Assembly (NCBI GenBank): GCA_005882715.1
Contig: VBEI01000076.1
Location: forward strand, 1 to 12,821
Source: Chloroflexota bacterium
GTDB lineage: Bacteria > Chloroflexota > Dehalococcoidia > SM23-28-2 > RBG-16-64-32
Length of the DNA stretch: 12,821 bases
Direction of reading: 5' to 3'
Shown here piece by piece: positions 1-6,277 of the stretch (position 1 is the first letter of the stretch; each line of letters begins with the position of its first letter). Position numbers and translations under genes: made by a program. The notes beneath the pieces were generated by a model that was given only the letters and a program-made list of their open reading frames with translations, was not told the origin of the DNA and searched no databases.

Positions 1-766
1 AGATGTTCAGCTTGCAGCCGAAGCCTCCGCCCACTTCCGGCGCGACGACCCGCACCTTGTTCTCGGCCAGGTTCAACAGCGCGGCGAGCGAACTGCGCAG
101 GATGTGAGGTATCTGCGTTGAAGACCATACTGTCAGGATGCCGGGCCCGGGTTCGTACTGCGCGACGACGCCGCGGGTTTCCATGGGGTTCGGTATTAGA
201 CGCTGGTTCGTCATCCGCTGCTTCACGACGACATCGGCGTCCTTGAACGCCTGCTCGATGTCGCCGCCCTCCACCAGCCAGGTGTAGGCGACGTTCGAGC
301 CGAACTGTTCGTGGACGAGCGGCGATCCTGCTTCCATCGCCTTCTCCACGTCCACGACCACCGGCAATGGCTCGTAGTCCACCTCGATCAGGTCGAGCGC
401 ATCGCGGGCAGCGTAGCGGTCTCGGGCGATGACCGCGGCGACCGGCTGGCCGAGGTGACACACCTTACCCTCCGGCATCGCATCGTGGTCCGGCACCTTC
501 AGGTCTTCGACGCCGCCGGCCGTGGGCAGCGGCGCGCTCGCCCGCCTTACGTCCTCGCCGGTCAGCACAGCCGCCACCCCCGGCCCGGCTAGCGCCTTGC
601 TGGCGTTCAACCGTACGATCTTGGCGTGAGCGTGGACGCTCCGAAGGAGGGCCAGATACTGCATGTCATAGAGTTTGATGTCGTCGACGTAGGTCGCGGC
701 GCCGGTGATCAGCCGCGGGTCTTCCCGCCGCTTGATGCGCGCGCCAACCATTCTGGAGATAGCCAT
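1..766 (-). CDS. Molybdopterin-binding large subunit of a CO dehydrogenase/xanthine dehydrogenase-type hydroxylase (CoxL-like), C-terminus outside window
   Basis: An open frame runs from an ATG at 766 to the window edge, giving the first 255 residues of a protein that is usually near 780 residues. The N-terminus has the family pattern (RIKRREDPRLITGAATYVDD at about 10-29). Further in come the usual segments, including METRGVVAQY near 195-205, a WSSTQIPH stretch, and EVGGGFGCK at 244-252, a conserved molybdopterin-contact loop. An AAAGGGA ribosome site lies 8 bases upstream, overlapping the end of the small-subunit gene, and only 6 bases separate the two genes. In this family the subunit holds the Mo-pterin cofactor and oxidises CO, a purine or another small molecule. 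The active-site loop that separates form I CO dehydrogenase from form II and other hydroxylases lies outside the window, so the substrate cannot be stated. The family call is firm; CO as substrate is only a possibility. Confidence 0.93.
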   Translation of the reverse strand, partial: MAISRMVGARIKRREDPRLITGAATYVDDIKLYDMQYLALLRSVHAHAKIVRLNASKALAGPGVAAVLTGEDVRRASAPLPTAGGVEDLKVPDHDAMPEGKVCHLGQPVAAVIARDRYAARDALDLIEVDYEPLPVVVDVEKAMEAGSPLVHEQFGSNVAYTWLVEGGDIEQAFKDADVVVKQRMTNQRLIPNPMETRGVVAQYEPGPGILTVWSSTQIPHILRSSLAALLNLAENKVRVVAPEVGGGFGCKLNI

Positions 767-772
767 GGCGGT

Positions 773-1243
773 CTATCCCTTTCTCTTTCGGGCGGCAGAC
801 GCCACCGCGTTCACGATGTGCTGGTAGCCGGTGCACCGGCAGAGGTTGCCGTCAATCGCCCTGCGGATCTCCGCCTCTGAGGGGTCGGGGTTGTCTTTCA
901 GCAGTTGGTAGGAGGCCATAATCATGCCGGGAGTGCAGAAGCCGCACTGCAAACCGTGCTCCTCCCAGAACCCTTCCTGGATTGGGTCGAGATCGCCATT
1001 GCTGGCGACGCCCTCCACCGTGAGCACCTCGCTGCCGTCTGCCTGCACAGCAAACATCGTGCAGGACTTTACTGCGAGGCTGTTGTAGAACACGGTGCAG
1101 GCCCCGCACTGGCTGGTGTCACAACCGATGTGGGTTCCCGTTAGACCAAGGACCTCCCTCAGGTAGTGCACCAGCAGCAGGCGGGGCTCGACTTCATGCT
1201 GATGTTTCTGGCCGTTGACCGTAACTGTGATCGCGTGCGCCAT
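773..1243 (-). CDS. [2Fe-2S] small subunit of a molybdenum hydroxylase (CoxS-like)
   Basis: A 156-residue protein of normal length for the iron-sulfur subunit of CO dehydrogenase-type enzymes. The N-terminal plant-ferredoxin half carries Cys41, Cys46, Cys49 and Cys61 (motif CDTSQCGACT at 41-50). The C-terminal four-helix half carries Cys100, Cys103, Cys135 and Cys137 (CGFCTPGM and CRCTGY). All eight cluster ligands are present, so it should be functional. In this family it passes electrons from the molybdenum site to the FAD subunit. The ATG at 1243 follows AAGGAGG with a 5-base spacer. The large-subunit gene starts 6 bases after its stop, so the two are surely co-transcribed. A plausible promoter sits just upstream at 1273-1300. 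No FAD (medium) subunit gene is seen in the window; it may lie past the left edge. Confidence 0.95.
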   Translation of the reverse strand: MAHAITVTVNGQKHQHEVEPRLLLVHYLREVLGLTGTHIGCDTSQCGACTVFYNSLAVKSCTMFAVQADGSEVLTVEGVASNGDLDPIQEGFWEEHGLQCGFCTPGMIMASYQLLKDNPDPSEAEIRRAIDGNLCRCTGYQHIVNAVASAARKRKG

Positions 1244-1272
1244 TCGGGCCTCCTTCGCATTGGGCGGTTACG

Positions 1273-1300
1273 TTAATAAGCGTTCGCGCCGACGCGTCAA
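1273..1300 (-). promoter_or_regulatory. Candidate sigma-70-type promoter for coxS-coxL
   Basis: Read on the minus strand, TTGACG (1300-1295) is followed after 16 bases by TATTAA (1278-1273). Transcription would start near 1267, leaving a leader of about 24 bases ahead of the small-subunit ATG. It lies in the 95-bp gap after the coxG-like stop. It would let the small and large subunits be expressed separately from coxG. The call rests on pattern matching only. Confidence 0.4.
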
Positions 1301-1338
1301 CGATTTCTGACCGCGAATTCGCGAGAAAGCGGGGCTCA

Positions 1339-1926
1339 TCAGGTGGGAGGCGGCCGGCGCAGGATGCGACGCAGCGGGCGGAGGATGCTCCTCCACAGGG
1401 AGCGCAACACGAGCGGTACGACTGCCACCGCCTTTACGTCCTCGTGGGACGTCTCCGACGCAGATTCGCTTCTGGCGTCCTCAAGCTGCTGCTTGACGCA
1501 GGCAACAAACTGACCGAACATATCGCCCGCCACGTCCTGCATCAGCCCCCGCCCCAATTGGACGATCCGGCCGGTGACATCCACCGATACATCGACGGTA
1601 ACTTCGGTCTGCCCGTCCTCCGTGGCCAGCATGGAACTGGACATCGTGCCGCGGGCAGTGCCGCCGCCGCCCTCACGCCCCTCCGCGGTCAGTTCGACGC
1701 GACGGCTTGCCTCGTCCTGGCTGGTGAACTTCACCCTGCCCTTGTAGCTCGTGGCGACTGGCCCCACTGCCACCTTCACGCTCCCCAGGAAAGTGCCATC
1801 ACCTTCGATTTCCTCCAGCACGGCGCCGGGCATGCAGCCGACTACTCGGCTGGGGTCGAGCAGATAGTCCCAGACGGCCTGGACCGGGGCTGCGACAAGA
1901 AAGCGTTCCTGGAGGGTGATCGCCAG
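1339..1926 (-). CDS. CoxG-like SRPBCC-fold protein (CO dehydrogenase subunit G family), apparent CTG start
   Basis: The frame encodes a CoxG/SRPBCC protein of about 195 residues. The family N-terminus is clear (ITLQERFLVAAPVQAVWDYL from residue 3, then VVGCMPGAVLEEIEGDGTF), as are the core strands with VGPVATSYKGRVKF. The first ATG in frame (1833) would cut off the conserved first helix. The best start is CTG at 1926, which has GAGGAGG 7 bases upstream; an in-frame TGA at 1939-1941 blocks any longer protein. The last 30 or so residues are hydrophobic and basic (VVPLVLRSLWRSILRPLRRI), which would suit membrane attachment. Proteins of this family are linked to membrane recruitment of CO dehydrogenase and to passing its electrons to quinones. 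The position just upstream of coxS and coxL fits that role. The family is sure; the exact start is inferred. Confidence 0.85.
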   Translation of the reverse strand: MAITLQERFLVAAPVQAVWDYLLDPSRVVGCMPGAVLEEIEGDGTFLGSVKVAVGPVATSYKGRVKFTSQDEASRRVELTAEGREGGGGTARGTMSSSMLATEDGQTEVTVDVSVDVTGRIVQLGRGLMQDVAGDMFGQFVACVKQQLEDARSESASETSHEDVKAVAVVPLVLRSLWRSILRPLRRILRRPPPT

Positions 1927-2111
1927 AGCGTTGCCTCCTCAGCGTGGAGTCGCGCCCATTCTAAGCGCGGACGGCGCAACGCCGCCAGCGCGTGAACCGC
2001 GTCTTGCTCTCCAGTACTGTCGCAATCGCAGAGACATCGCATGATAGTCGTTCCTGCTAATGAACTAGACGGCAAGAACATGTTTGAAATCGCAAACGGC
2101 CATGCCGAACG

Positions 2112-2135
2112 GGGCAGCTCGCATGTCAGCTGCCC
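2112..2135. repeat. Perfect 8-bp inverted repeat, hairpin or operator
   Basis: GGGCAGCT at 2112-2119 is repeated in inverse as AGCTGCCC at 2128-2135, with an 8-base loop. No T-tract follows on either strand, so it is not a typical terminator. It lies roughly 190 bp upstream of the coxG-like start, where a regulator site would also be possible. Its function is unknown. Confidence 0.55.
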
Positions 2136-2223
2136 TTCACTAGGAATGCGCCGAACCGCGCCGCCAGCTGTATGCTAGGGGAGAGATGGAGACCCCTCCG
2201 TCGCCACCATAAGCACATCGGTC

Positions 2224-2255
2224 ACCCCTTCCGGCGAGCGGTCGCTGGAAGGGGT
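2224..2255. repeat. Perfect 9-bp inverted repeat, terminator-like hairpin
   Basis: ACCCCTTCC at 2224-2232 pairs with GGAAGGGGT at 2247-2255 around a 14-base loop. On the plus strand the stem is followed by TATGTTTGTT, a weak T-rich tail, but no plus-strand gene lies upstream. On the minus strand it sits about 150 bp after the dinB stop without a T-tract. It may end the dinB transcript or belong to an unseen plus-strand RNA. Confidence 0.5.
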
Positions 2256-2401
2256 ATGTTTGTTCATGTCACCAACGCGTCGCCGGCCAAGGCGGCTATC
2301 TGTCAACGCCTGAGCCACCACGCTTGTACACCCTGGCCAGCGTCACCAGGAAGAGAAGGACTGGGTGAAGCTCCGCGGCCTTTTCCCGGACCCGTTCGTT
2401 T

Positions 2402-2881
2402 TCAGCGGGCGTTGGTGATGCTTTGCGCGTGGCCGGTCGGGTGTCCGACGAGCAGCATCTCGGCGACCTGCTCGATCGTCATCTCGGGCATCTCGGTTAG
2501 CAGACTAACTTTGCGGTCGAGGTCGGCGTCGCTCAGGCTGCGCACGAACTGCACCGATGCCGATGCGGGGCTGTTCGTGCGCAGCATATCGAGCGCCTCC
2601 TTCTTCGTGCAGCCTTCATGCTCTTTGAGCTGGCCAACGTTTTGCTGGTCGACGTCGGCCATCGTCATCGGCGGCAGCTTCACGCATTGGGCGAGCCCTT
2701 GCAGCATGCCAGTGATGCCGCCGATGCTCGCGGCCGCGTGGTAGCCGGCGAAGCCTTGGGCCCACTCGCCGTCGGCGCATTTTGCGCGCCACTGTTCGTC
2801 GGTGCTGTTCTCGATTGCCCTCAGCAGGTAATTGTTCGCCTGCTCGACCTTCTTCGCGAGGTCATCGGTCCGGTCGCTCAT
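2402..2881 (-). CDS. DinB-family four-helix protein, probable metal-binding
   Basis: A 159-residue protein with the length and helical layout of the DinB/YfiT family. The three histidines that usually bind a metal in this fold are visible: His48 (in GYHAAAS) and the pair His147 and His151 (GHPTGHAQ) near the C-terminus. Some family members are thiol-dependent S-transferases using bacillithiol or mycothiol, and many have no known reaction, so the substrate is open. The ATG at 2881 is chosen because GGAGAAG lies 5 bases upstream. A frame extending to 2992 exists, but its extra residues look unlike protein and cover the probable promoter. It appears to be a single-gene unit. Confidence 0.85.
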   Translation of the reverse strand: MSDRTDDLAKKVEQANNYLLRAIENSTDEQWRAKCADGEWAQGFAGYHAAASIGGITGMLQGLAQCVKLPPMTMADVDQQNVGQLKEHEGCTKKEALDMLRTNSPASASVQFVRSLSDADLDRKVSLLTEMPEMTIEQVAEMLLVGHPTGHAQSITNAR

Positions 2882-2921
2882 CGTGACTTCTCCCTTCATG
2901 CCTGGTGGCTGGGATAGTGAG

Positions 2922-2949
2922 ATTAAAGCACGATAGGTGGTGAGGGCAA
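2922..2949 (-). promoter_or_regulatory. Candidate sigma-70-type promoter for the dinB-family gene
   Basis: On the minus strand, TTGCCC (2949-2944) and TTTAAT (2927-2922) are separated by 16 bases. The start would fall near 2915, giving a leader of about 35 bases before the ATG at 2881. The -10 box matches the consensus at five of six positions. If correct, the structured region further upstream is not part of the dinB leader. Confidence 0.4.
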
Positions 2950-2953
2950 TTGC

Positions 2954-3140
2954 TTGGGACGTAAGCGGCGCTCGGCTCTCGGGAGAACCCACGCCAAGGG
3001 AAATTGACGTCCGGAGATTCGAGAAGCCGAGCCGCGGTGGAACAAGTCACACGCTTGAAGCCACCAGAAATCGTCCCAAAACTGGCGCTAGGCGGACGTT
3101 GGGGGTGAGTCGGAGGCCCCTCCGTCTCCACCCAGCCAAC
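2954..3140. ncRNA. Candidate structured RNA: three-way junction plus a long hairpin, strand unknown
   Basis: This gap between genes folds into a compact set of helices. An outer stem pairs TTGGGACG (2954-2961) with CGTCCCAA (3072-3079). It closes a junction with two more stems: 2968-2980 with 3021-3035 (13 pairs, two single-base bulges), and 3036-3040 with 3061-3065, extended by CAAG/CTTG. A separate hairpin pairs 3098-3115 with 3120-3140 through 17 pairs, with one mismatch and small bulges. The terminator hairpin at 3147-3170 follows. No protein-coding signal explains the pairing. I could not match it to a family I know (not tmRNA, RNase P RNA, SRP RNA or a T-box). Both strands fold, so the direction is undecided, and I see no strong promoter. 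It may be a small RNA, a decayed mobile element or an uncharacterised motif. Confidence 0.45.
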
Positions 3141-3170
3141 AAACAAGGGGCCGGCAAATCAACCGGCCCC
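3138..3170 (-). terminator. Intrinsic terminator of the membrane-protein gene
   Basis: A perfect 8-bp stem, GGGGCCGG with CCGGCCCC (3147-3154 and 3163-3170), has an 8-base loop. On the minus strand it is followed at once by TTGTTTGTT, a good release tract, about 45 bases after the stop of the gene at 3214-3759. On the plus strand a weaker tail (GTTCCATTGTTTT) follows, so it could also end a plus-strand RNA. Confidence 0.75.
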
Positions 3171-3213
3171 GTTCCATTGTTTTCGTGCCTGGGGGCCGCT
3201 TTCGAAGTCCCCA

Positions 3214-3759
3214 CTAAGAGCGCGTTAGGACCGCTTCCTCAGTGTCGAGGAGGTCTTCAAACAGCGAACGGTAGTGGACCAGCGCCTGCCGTAGTTCAGC
3301 CGTTCCCGCTTTCCCGCGATCGTTCGCTTGCGAAATACGGTGCGCTCGGCAGTAGTCTTCTTTGACGACTGGATCTGAGACACGGGCCGTTTGCAGCTCG
3401 GCGCCGGCCTCTACGTAGCCCCGCGCCTCCAGCACGTCCTGCGCCAGGTGGTCGGCGTCCGCAATAGCGGCCCTAGGATCAGCCGTGAACCGCTGCTGTA
3501 CCTCTCGCCATTCGACCGAAAACCGCGCGGCTTCGACGCTCGGTAAGGGTTTGACTGTGAGGCTGCCTGTGCTATGCGCCAGTGGCTCTAGTTCCCGCTC
3601 TGGCGTATTGCGAGCACCCGCGAGCCTGTCCTCAATGCCGGAGGCTGACCGCCTTCTGAGGTCGCGCTGCTTTCGCCCCTCGTCATAGAACAACACCGCG
3701 CTGCCAACGAGCAGTATGGCGACAATAGCGCCAACGAGCATGATCAGAATCGTCTCCAC
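3214..3759 (-). CDS. Membrane-anchored protein of unknown function
   Basis: A 181-residue protein. Residues 3-25 form one hydrophobic helix (ILIMLVGAIVAILLVGSAVL), followed by a basic stretch (GRKQRDLRRR), so the bulk should face the cytoplasm. After a linker of about 40 residues comes a helical domain, about 80-170. Its landmarks are SVEWREVQQRF, ADADHLAQDVLEARGY, YCRAH and ELRQALVHYRSLFEDLL. I have an impression of similar domains in uncharacterised membrane proteins of GC-rich bacteria, but know no function. The start is GTG at 3759, because GGAGGAGG lies 7 bases upstream; a GTG at 3786 has no proper ribosome site. The gene follows the reductase gene by 122 bp and ends at a strong terminator, so it may be read alone or at the tail of the PHA operon. 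Confidence 0.75.
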   Translation of the reverse strand: METILIMLVGAIVAILLVGSAVLFYDEGRKQRDLRRRSASGIEDRLAGARNTPERELEPLAHSTGSLTVKPLPSVEAARFSVEWREVQQRFTADPRAAIADADHLAQDVLEARGYVEAGAELQTARVSDPVVKEDYCRAHRISQANDRGKAGTAELRQALVHYRSLFEDLLDTEEAVLTRS

Positions 3760-3881
3760 ATCGCTTCCTCCTCCCCGATTCGCCACACCTCTCGTATCCT
3801 TGAGGATAATCGGTCAGAGCTTGCAGGACCGTAACAGCGCGCAAGGCGGGCATTGCAGAATGCTAGCGGGCTGGCCCAGCT

Positions 3882-4754
3882 TCAGGCAGGTCCGGAAGGT
3901 TCCGCGTCGGCCTCACGGCGGCGAAGGCCTAAGGGAGGAAGCTCGATTTCCGCTGAATCAAGGGCCGGCGGGCGACCCATAAGGGCCCGCATCGTCCAGT
4001 CCACGATCTGCGGCGCGACGGTGTTCAGAGCAACCGCCGCGATATCCTCTGGGGAGATGTACGCATCGCGGAAGCCGAAGCGGATCGCCTGCGAGATGCG
4101 GTGGCCGACAACGCTCGGATCGACGAAACGCGCGACGGGTGGCAAGGAGGGCACCTCAAGCTCTTGCGTCATGTTCTCCATGAACGAAGTCGACGTCAGT
4201 CCGGGATAGATCGTACTCACGCCGATGCCGCTGCCCGCGAGCTCAGACCGCAGCGCGTCCGATACTGCCGAGAGGGCGAACTTGGTCGCCGAGTAGATGC
4301 CCATGTACGGCGGCGACACCTTCGCGGCCACCGACGCCACATTCACAATGTGCCCGCTGCGCTGCGCCTGCATGTACGGCACGGCCGCCTGAATGCAATT
4401 GATCGCGCCCCAGAAGTTGACATCGAATAGGCGGCGCATGTTCTCAGGGTTGCCGCCGGCGATAGGCGCAAAAAGGCCCGTGCCGGCGTTGTTGACCAGG
4501 ATGTCAACGCCGCCAAACTCCTCCGCCGTCTTACGGACCAGCGCTTCAACTGCGAGGCGGTCCGTCACGTCGCTCGGGACGACGAGGGTCCGTCCGGGAA
4601 GCGCGACGAGGTCAAGCGCCAGGGCTTCGAGCTTGTCCCGATTACGGGAAGCAAGGACGACATTGACTCGCTGCTCGACAAGCTCGCGCGCCGTCGCCTG
4701 GCCGATGCCGGACGAGGCACCGGTGATAATCGCCGTGCAGCCTTCGATGCGCAT
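3882..4754 (-). CDS. Short-chain dehydrogenase/reductase, last gene of the PHA operon
   Basis: A 290-residue classical SDR. The Rossmann cofactor motif TGASSGIG is at 11-18 and NNAG at 88-91. The catalytic set Asn113, Ser141, Tyr154 and Lys158 (YSATK) is complete. Arg37 after the second strand (ASRNRD) favours NADPH over NADH. Residues after about 195 form the variable substrate region plus a tail, longer than the roughly 245 residues of PhaB. The start ATG at 4754 shares one base with the phaC stop (TAATG), so translation is probably coupled. That position suggests it supplies or alters a hydroxyacyl-CoA for the polymer, as acetoacetyl-CoA reductase does. This is inference from context: the sequence is closer to general SDRs of the DltE/YqjQ sort than to a typical PhaB. 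Confidence 0.88.
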   Translation of the reverse strand: MRIEGCTAIITGASSGIGQATARELVEQRVNVVLASRNRDKLEALALDLVALPGRTLVVPSDVTDRLAVEALVRKTAEEFGGVDILVNNAGTGLFAPIAGGNPENMRRLFDVNFWGAINCIQAAVPYMQAQRSGHIVNVASVAAKVSPPYMGIYSATKFALSAVSDALRSELAGSGIGVSTIYPGLTSTSFMENMTQELEVPSLPPVARFVDPSVVGHRISQAIRFGFRDAYISPEDIAAVALNTVAPQIVDWTMRALMGRPPALDSAEIELPPLGLRRREADAEPSGPA

Positions 4755-5839
4755 TACACCGAGCGCTCGCCGAGCCATTCGGCAACTTTTGGCCACAGAC
4801 GGCCGACGGCGTTCTTACCGGCCACCAGGCTCACATGCCCGCCCTTGAGGACCACCTCATCCGTGTCCCGGCTGCTTACGAGCGACGTAAGGGGCTTCGT
4901 CGCGGCGTACGGGGCGATGTGATCGTGCTCCGCCATCACGTTGAGCACGGGGCAAGTGATCGCTTTCGTATCCACCCGCCTGTTATCGAGTGTGAGGGTG
5001 TTCTTCATGAGCTTGTTCTCCCACATCAGCTCACGGATCATCTGGCGGTAGGCCTCGCCGGCGAATGGGATCTGCTCGTTCGTCCACTTGTACATGACCC
5101 GATAGCCGTAGACGAAGACGGGATCCCACAGATTGTCCAGCAGGCGGACATAGCTCATCCAGCGGTCCATCGGCCGCAGCATCTCGAACGACCGCAGCAT
5201 GAAGTCGGGCGGGATGTTTCCGACGGCATCGACTAGACGGTCCACATCGAACCAGCGCCGATCGGAGAAGTGCCGAAAGAGGCCCATGCCCTCCATATCG
5301 ACCGGCGTGGCCGCGCAGACCATGTTGGCGATGGGCGCGCCCGGGTTGAGTCCCGCGTGCATGAGTGCTAACTGGCCGCCCATGCAGTAGCCCAGGATGC
5401 TGTAGTCCTTCTCCCCCGTCGCCTTCTGCACCTCCTCGAAACAGCGCGGCATGAAGTCCAGCACGTAATCGTCCAGCTTCAGGCGCTTGTCTTCCGGACG
5501 GGGAATACCCCAGTCCACCATGAAGACGTCGAACCCCTGGGCCAGCATGTACTGGACGAAGCTCTGGCCGAAAGTCAGGTCAAGAATGAACGGCTTGCTG
5601 ACGAGCGACATTACGAATACGACAGGCACGCGGTACACTTCGTCGCTCATCGGGCGGTAGTGGTAGAGGCGCAGTGTGCCGCGCGAGTAAATGACGTCCT
5701 TGGGTGTGACGCCAACCAGAGGCTCCTCACGGGCGAGGAGGATATCGAGACCCTTCTCGAGGCGCTGACGGTTCTTCTGCACCTGCGTCTGCGCGGCGTC
5801 GAGAAGTCTATTCACATCGGTCTGACGGACGGTAGCCAC
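4754..5839 (-). CDS. phaC: Polyhydroxyalkanoate synthase catalytic subunit, class III/IV type
   Basis: A 361-residue protein, the usual size of class III and IV PhaC, which polymerise hydroxyacyl-CoA into storage polyester on granule surfaces. The PhaC box GYCMGG (150-155) holds the nucleophile Cys152 in place of the serine of ordinary lipases. Asp306 (in AEHDHIAP) and His335 (in KGGHVSL) complete the triad, close to the positions known in the Allochromatium enzyme. The stretch MVDWGIPRPEDKRLKLDDYV (108-127) is also typical. The start is GTG at 5839 with AGGAGG and a spacer of about 7 bases. It follows the PhaE-like gene by 30 bp and overlaps the SDR gene by one base. Class III and IV enzymes need a partner subunit (PhaE or PhaR), and the preceding gene fits that place. 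Confidence 0.95.
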   Translation of the reverse strand: MATVRQTDVNRLLDAAQTQVQKNRQRLEKGLDILLAREEPLVGVTPKDVIYSRGTLRLYHYRPMSDEVYRVPVVFVMSLVSKPFILDLTFGQSFVQYMLAQGFDVFMVDWGIPRPEDKRLKLDDYVLDFMPRCFEEVQKATGEKDYSILGYCMGGQLALMHAGLNPGAPIANMVCAATPVDMEGMGLFRHFSDRRWFDVDRLVDAVGNIPPDFMLRSFEMLRPMDRWMSYVRLLDNLWDPVFVYGYRVMYKWTNEQIPFAGEAYRQMIRELMWENKLMKNTLTLDNRRVDTKAITCPVLNVMAEHDHIAPYAATKPLTSLVSSRDTDEVVLKGGHVSLVAGKNAVGRLWPKVAEWLGERSV

Positions 5840-5869
5840 GGCTGCCCTCCTTGAAGCAGGGATGGATTT

Positions 5870-6277
5870 TTACTTGGATTCGTTTTTGGACGTGCGGGGG
5901 CGGCGCGTTCGGCGCGGCCGCAATTGGGTGACCGCCGCCGTGGTCGGGATGCCGGCCGCCGAAGCGAGGTTGTTCAGGTTCGCCTCGAGGGTCGCCAGTC
6001 GCTCCTCGATGTTGTGCAGCCGCTCGCCGAGCTCGACGACGTCGCTGTGGGTGGGAAGGTTGAACGTGTTCAGATAGCGCTCCATCCCCTGGTTGAGCGC
6101 GCGCTGCACAACGGAGTAGGCCTCCATATAGCTGCCGGCGACGCGGCCGAAAGAATCCCGGCCCATGACCTCGGCAAAAAAGCTGTTCCATTGCCGCTCA
6201 GTCTCGGTCAGCCAGTTGCGCCATAGCTCCATCGCCTCGCCGGCGGCGCCGTCGGTGCGGGTGCTCGTCTCAGGCAT
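5870..6277 (-). CDS. Short PhaE/PhaR-like partner subunit of the PHA synthase
   Basis: A 135-residue, largely helical protein. Residues 15-65 hold amphipathic helices rich in aromatics (ELWRNWLTETERQWNSFF). Residues 66-105 carry a stretch like the C-terminal part of PhaE (MERYLNTFNLPTHSDVVELG, then a coiled-coil segment HNIEERLATLEANL). The last 18 residues are strongly basic (LRPRRTRRPRTSKNESK). PhaE is typically near 350 residues and PhaR near 200, so this would be a reduced version. The gene starts directly after the regulator stop (TAA then ATG) with GAGGAGG upstream, and lies 30 bp before phaC. Position and helix pattern support a synthase-activating subunit. Overall similarity by eye is modest, and a small granule protein is the alternative. 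Confidence 0.7.
   Translation of the reverse strand: MPETSTRTDGAAGEAMELWRNWLTETERQWNSFFAEVMGRDSFGRVAGSYMEAYSVVQRALNQGMERYLNTFNLPTHSDVVELGERLHNIEERLATLEANLNNLASAAGIPTTAAVTQLRPRRTRRPRTSKNESK

Larger units (their letters stand above)
1942..2401. other. Geneless stretch between the coxG-like and dinB genes
   Basis: About 460 bp with no convincing gene. The open frames here have no good ribosome site, show no recognisable family, and overlap known genes antisense or out of frame. The only clear structure is two perfect inverted repeats (2112-2135 and 2224-2255), listed separately. The region should hold the coxG promoter at its left end and the dinB transcript end at its right end, but I could not identify either with confidence. 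Confidence 0.6.

Noticed and set aside
1842..2081. Minus-strand open frame of 79 codons upstream of and overlapping the coxG-like N-terminus
   Set aside because: It lies in a different frame from the clearly conserved CoxG sequence and has no ribosome site or recognisable product.
2172..2744. Plus-strand open frame of 190 codons across the geneless stretch and the dinB gene
   Set aside because: Its second half is antisense to a well-supported gene, there is no ribosome site, and the product looks like no known protein.
2882..2992. N-terminal extension of the DinB-family protein to an ATG at 2992
   Set aside because: The ATG at 2881 has a proper ribosome site, the extra residues are not family-like, and the extension would cover the likely promoter.
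3022..3046. T-box-like ACCGCGG on the minus strand in the structured region
   Set aside because: The full T-box consensus and specifier stem are missing, and the downstream gene is not a tRNA synthetase or amino-acid gene.
3098..3140. tmRNA 3' end (gggggtga ... tctccacc resembles tmRNA ends)
   Set aside because: No TTCGA-type T-loop, no tag peptide frame and no matching tmRNA 5' end were found at the expected distance.
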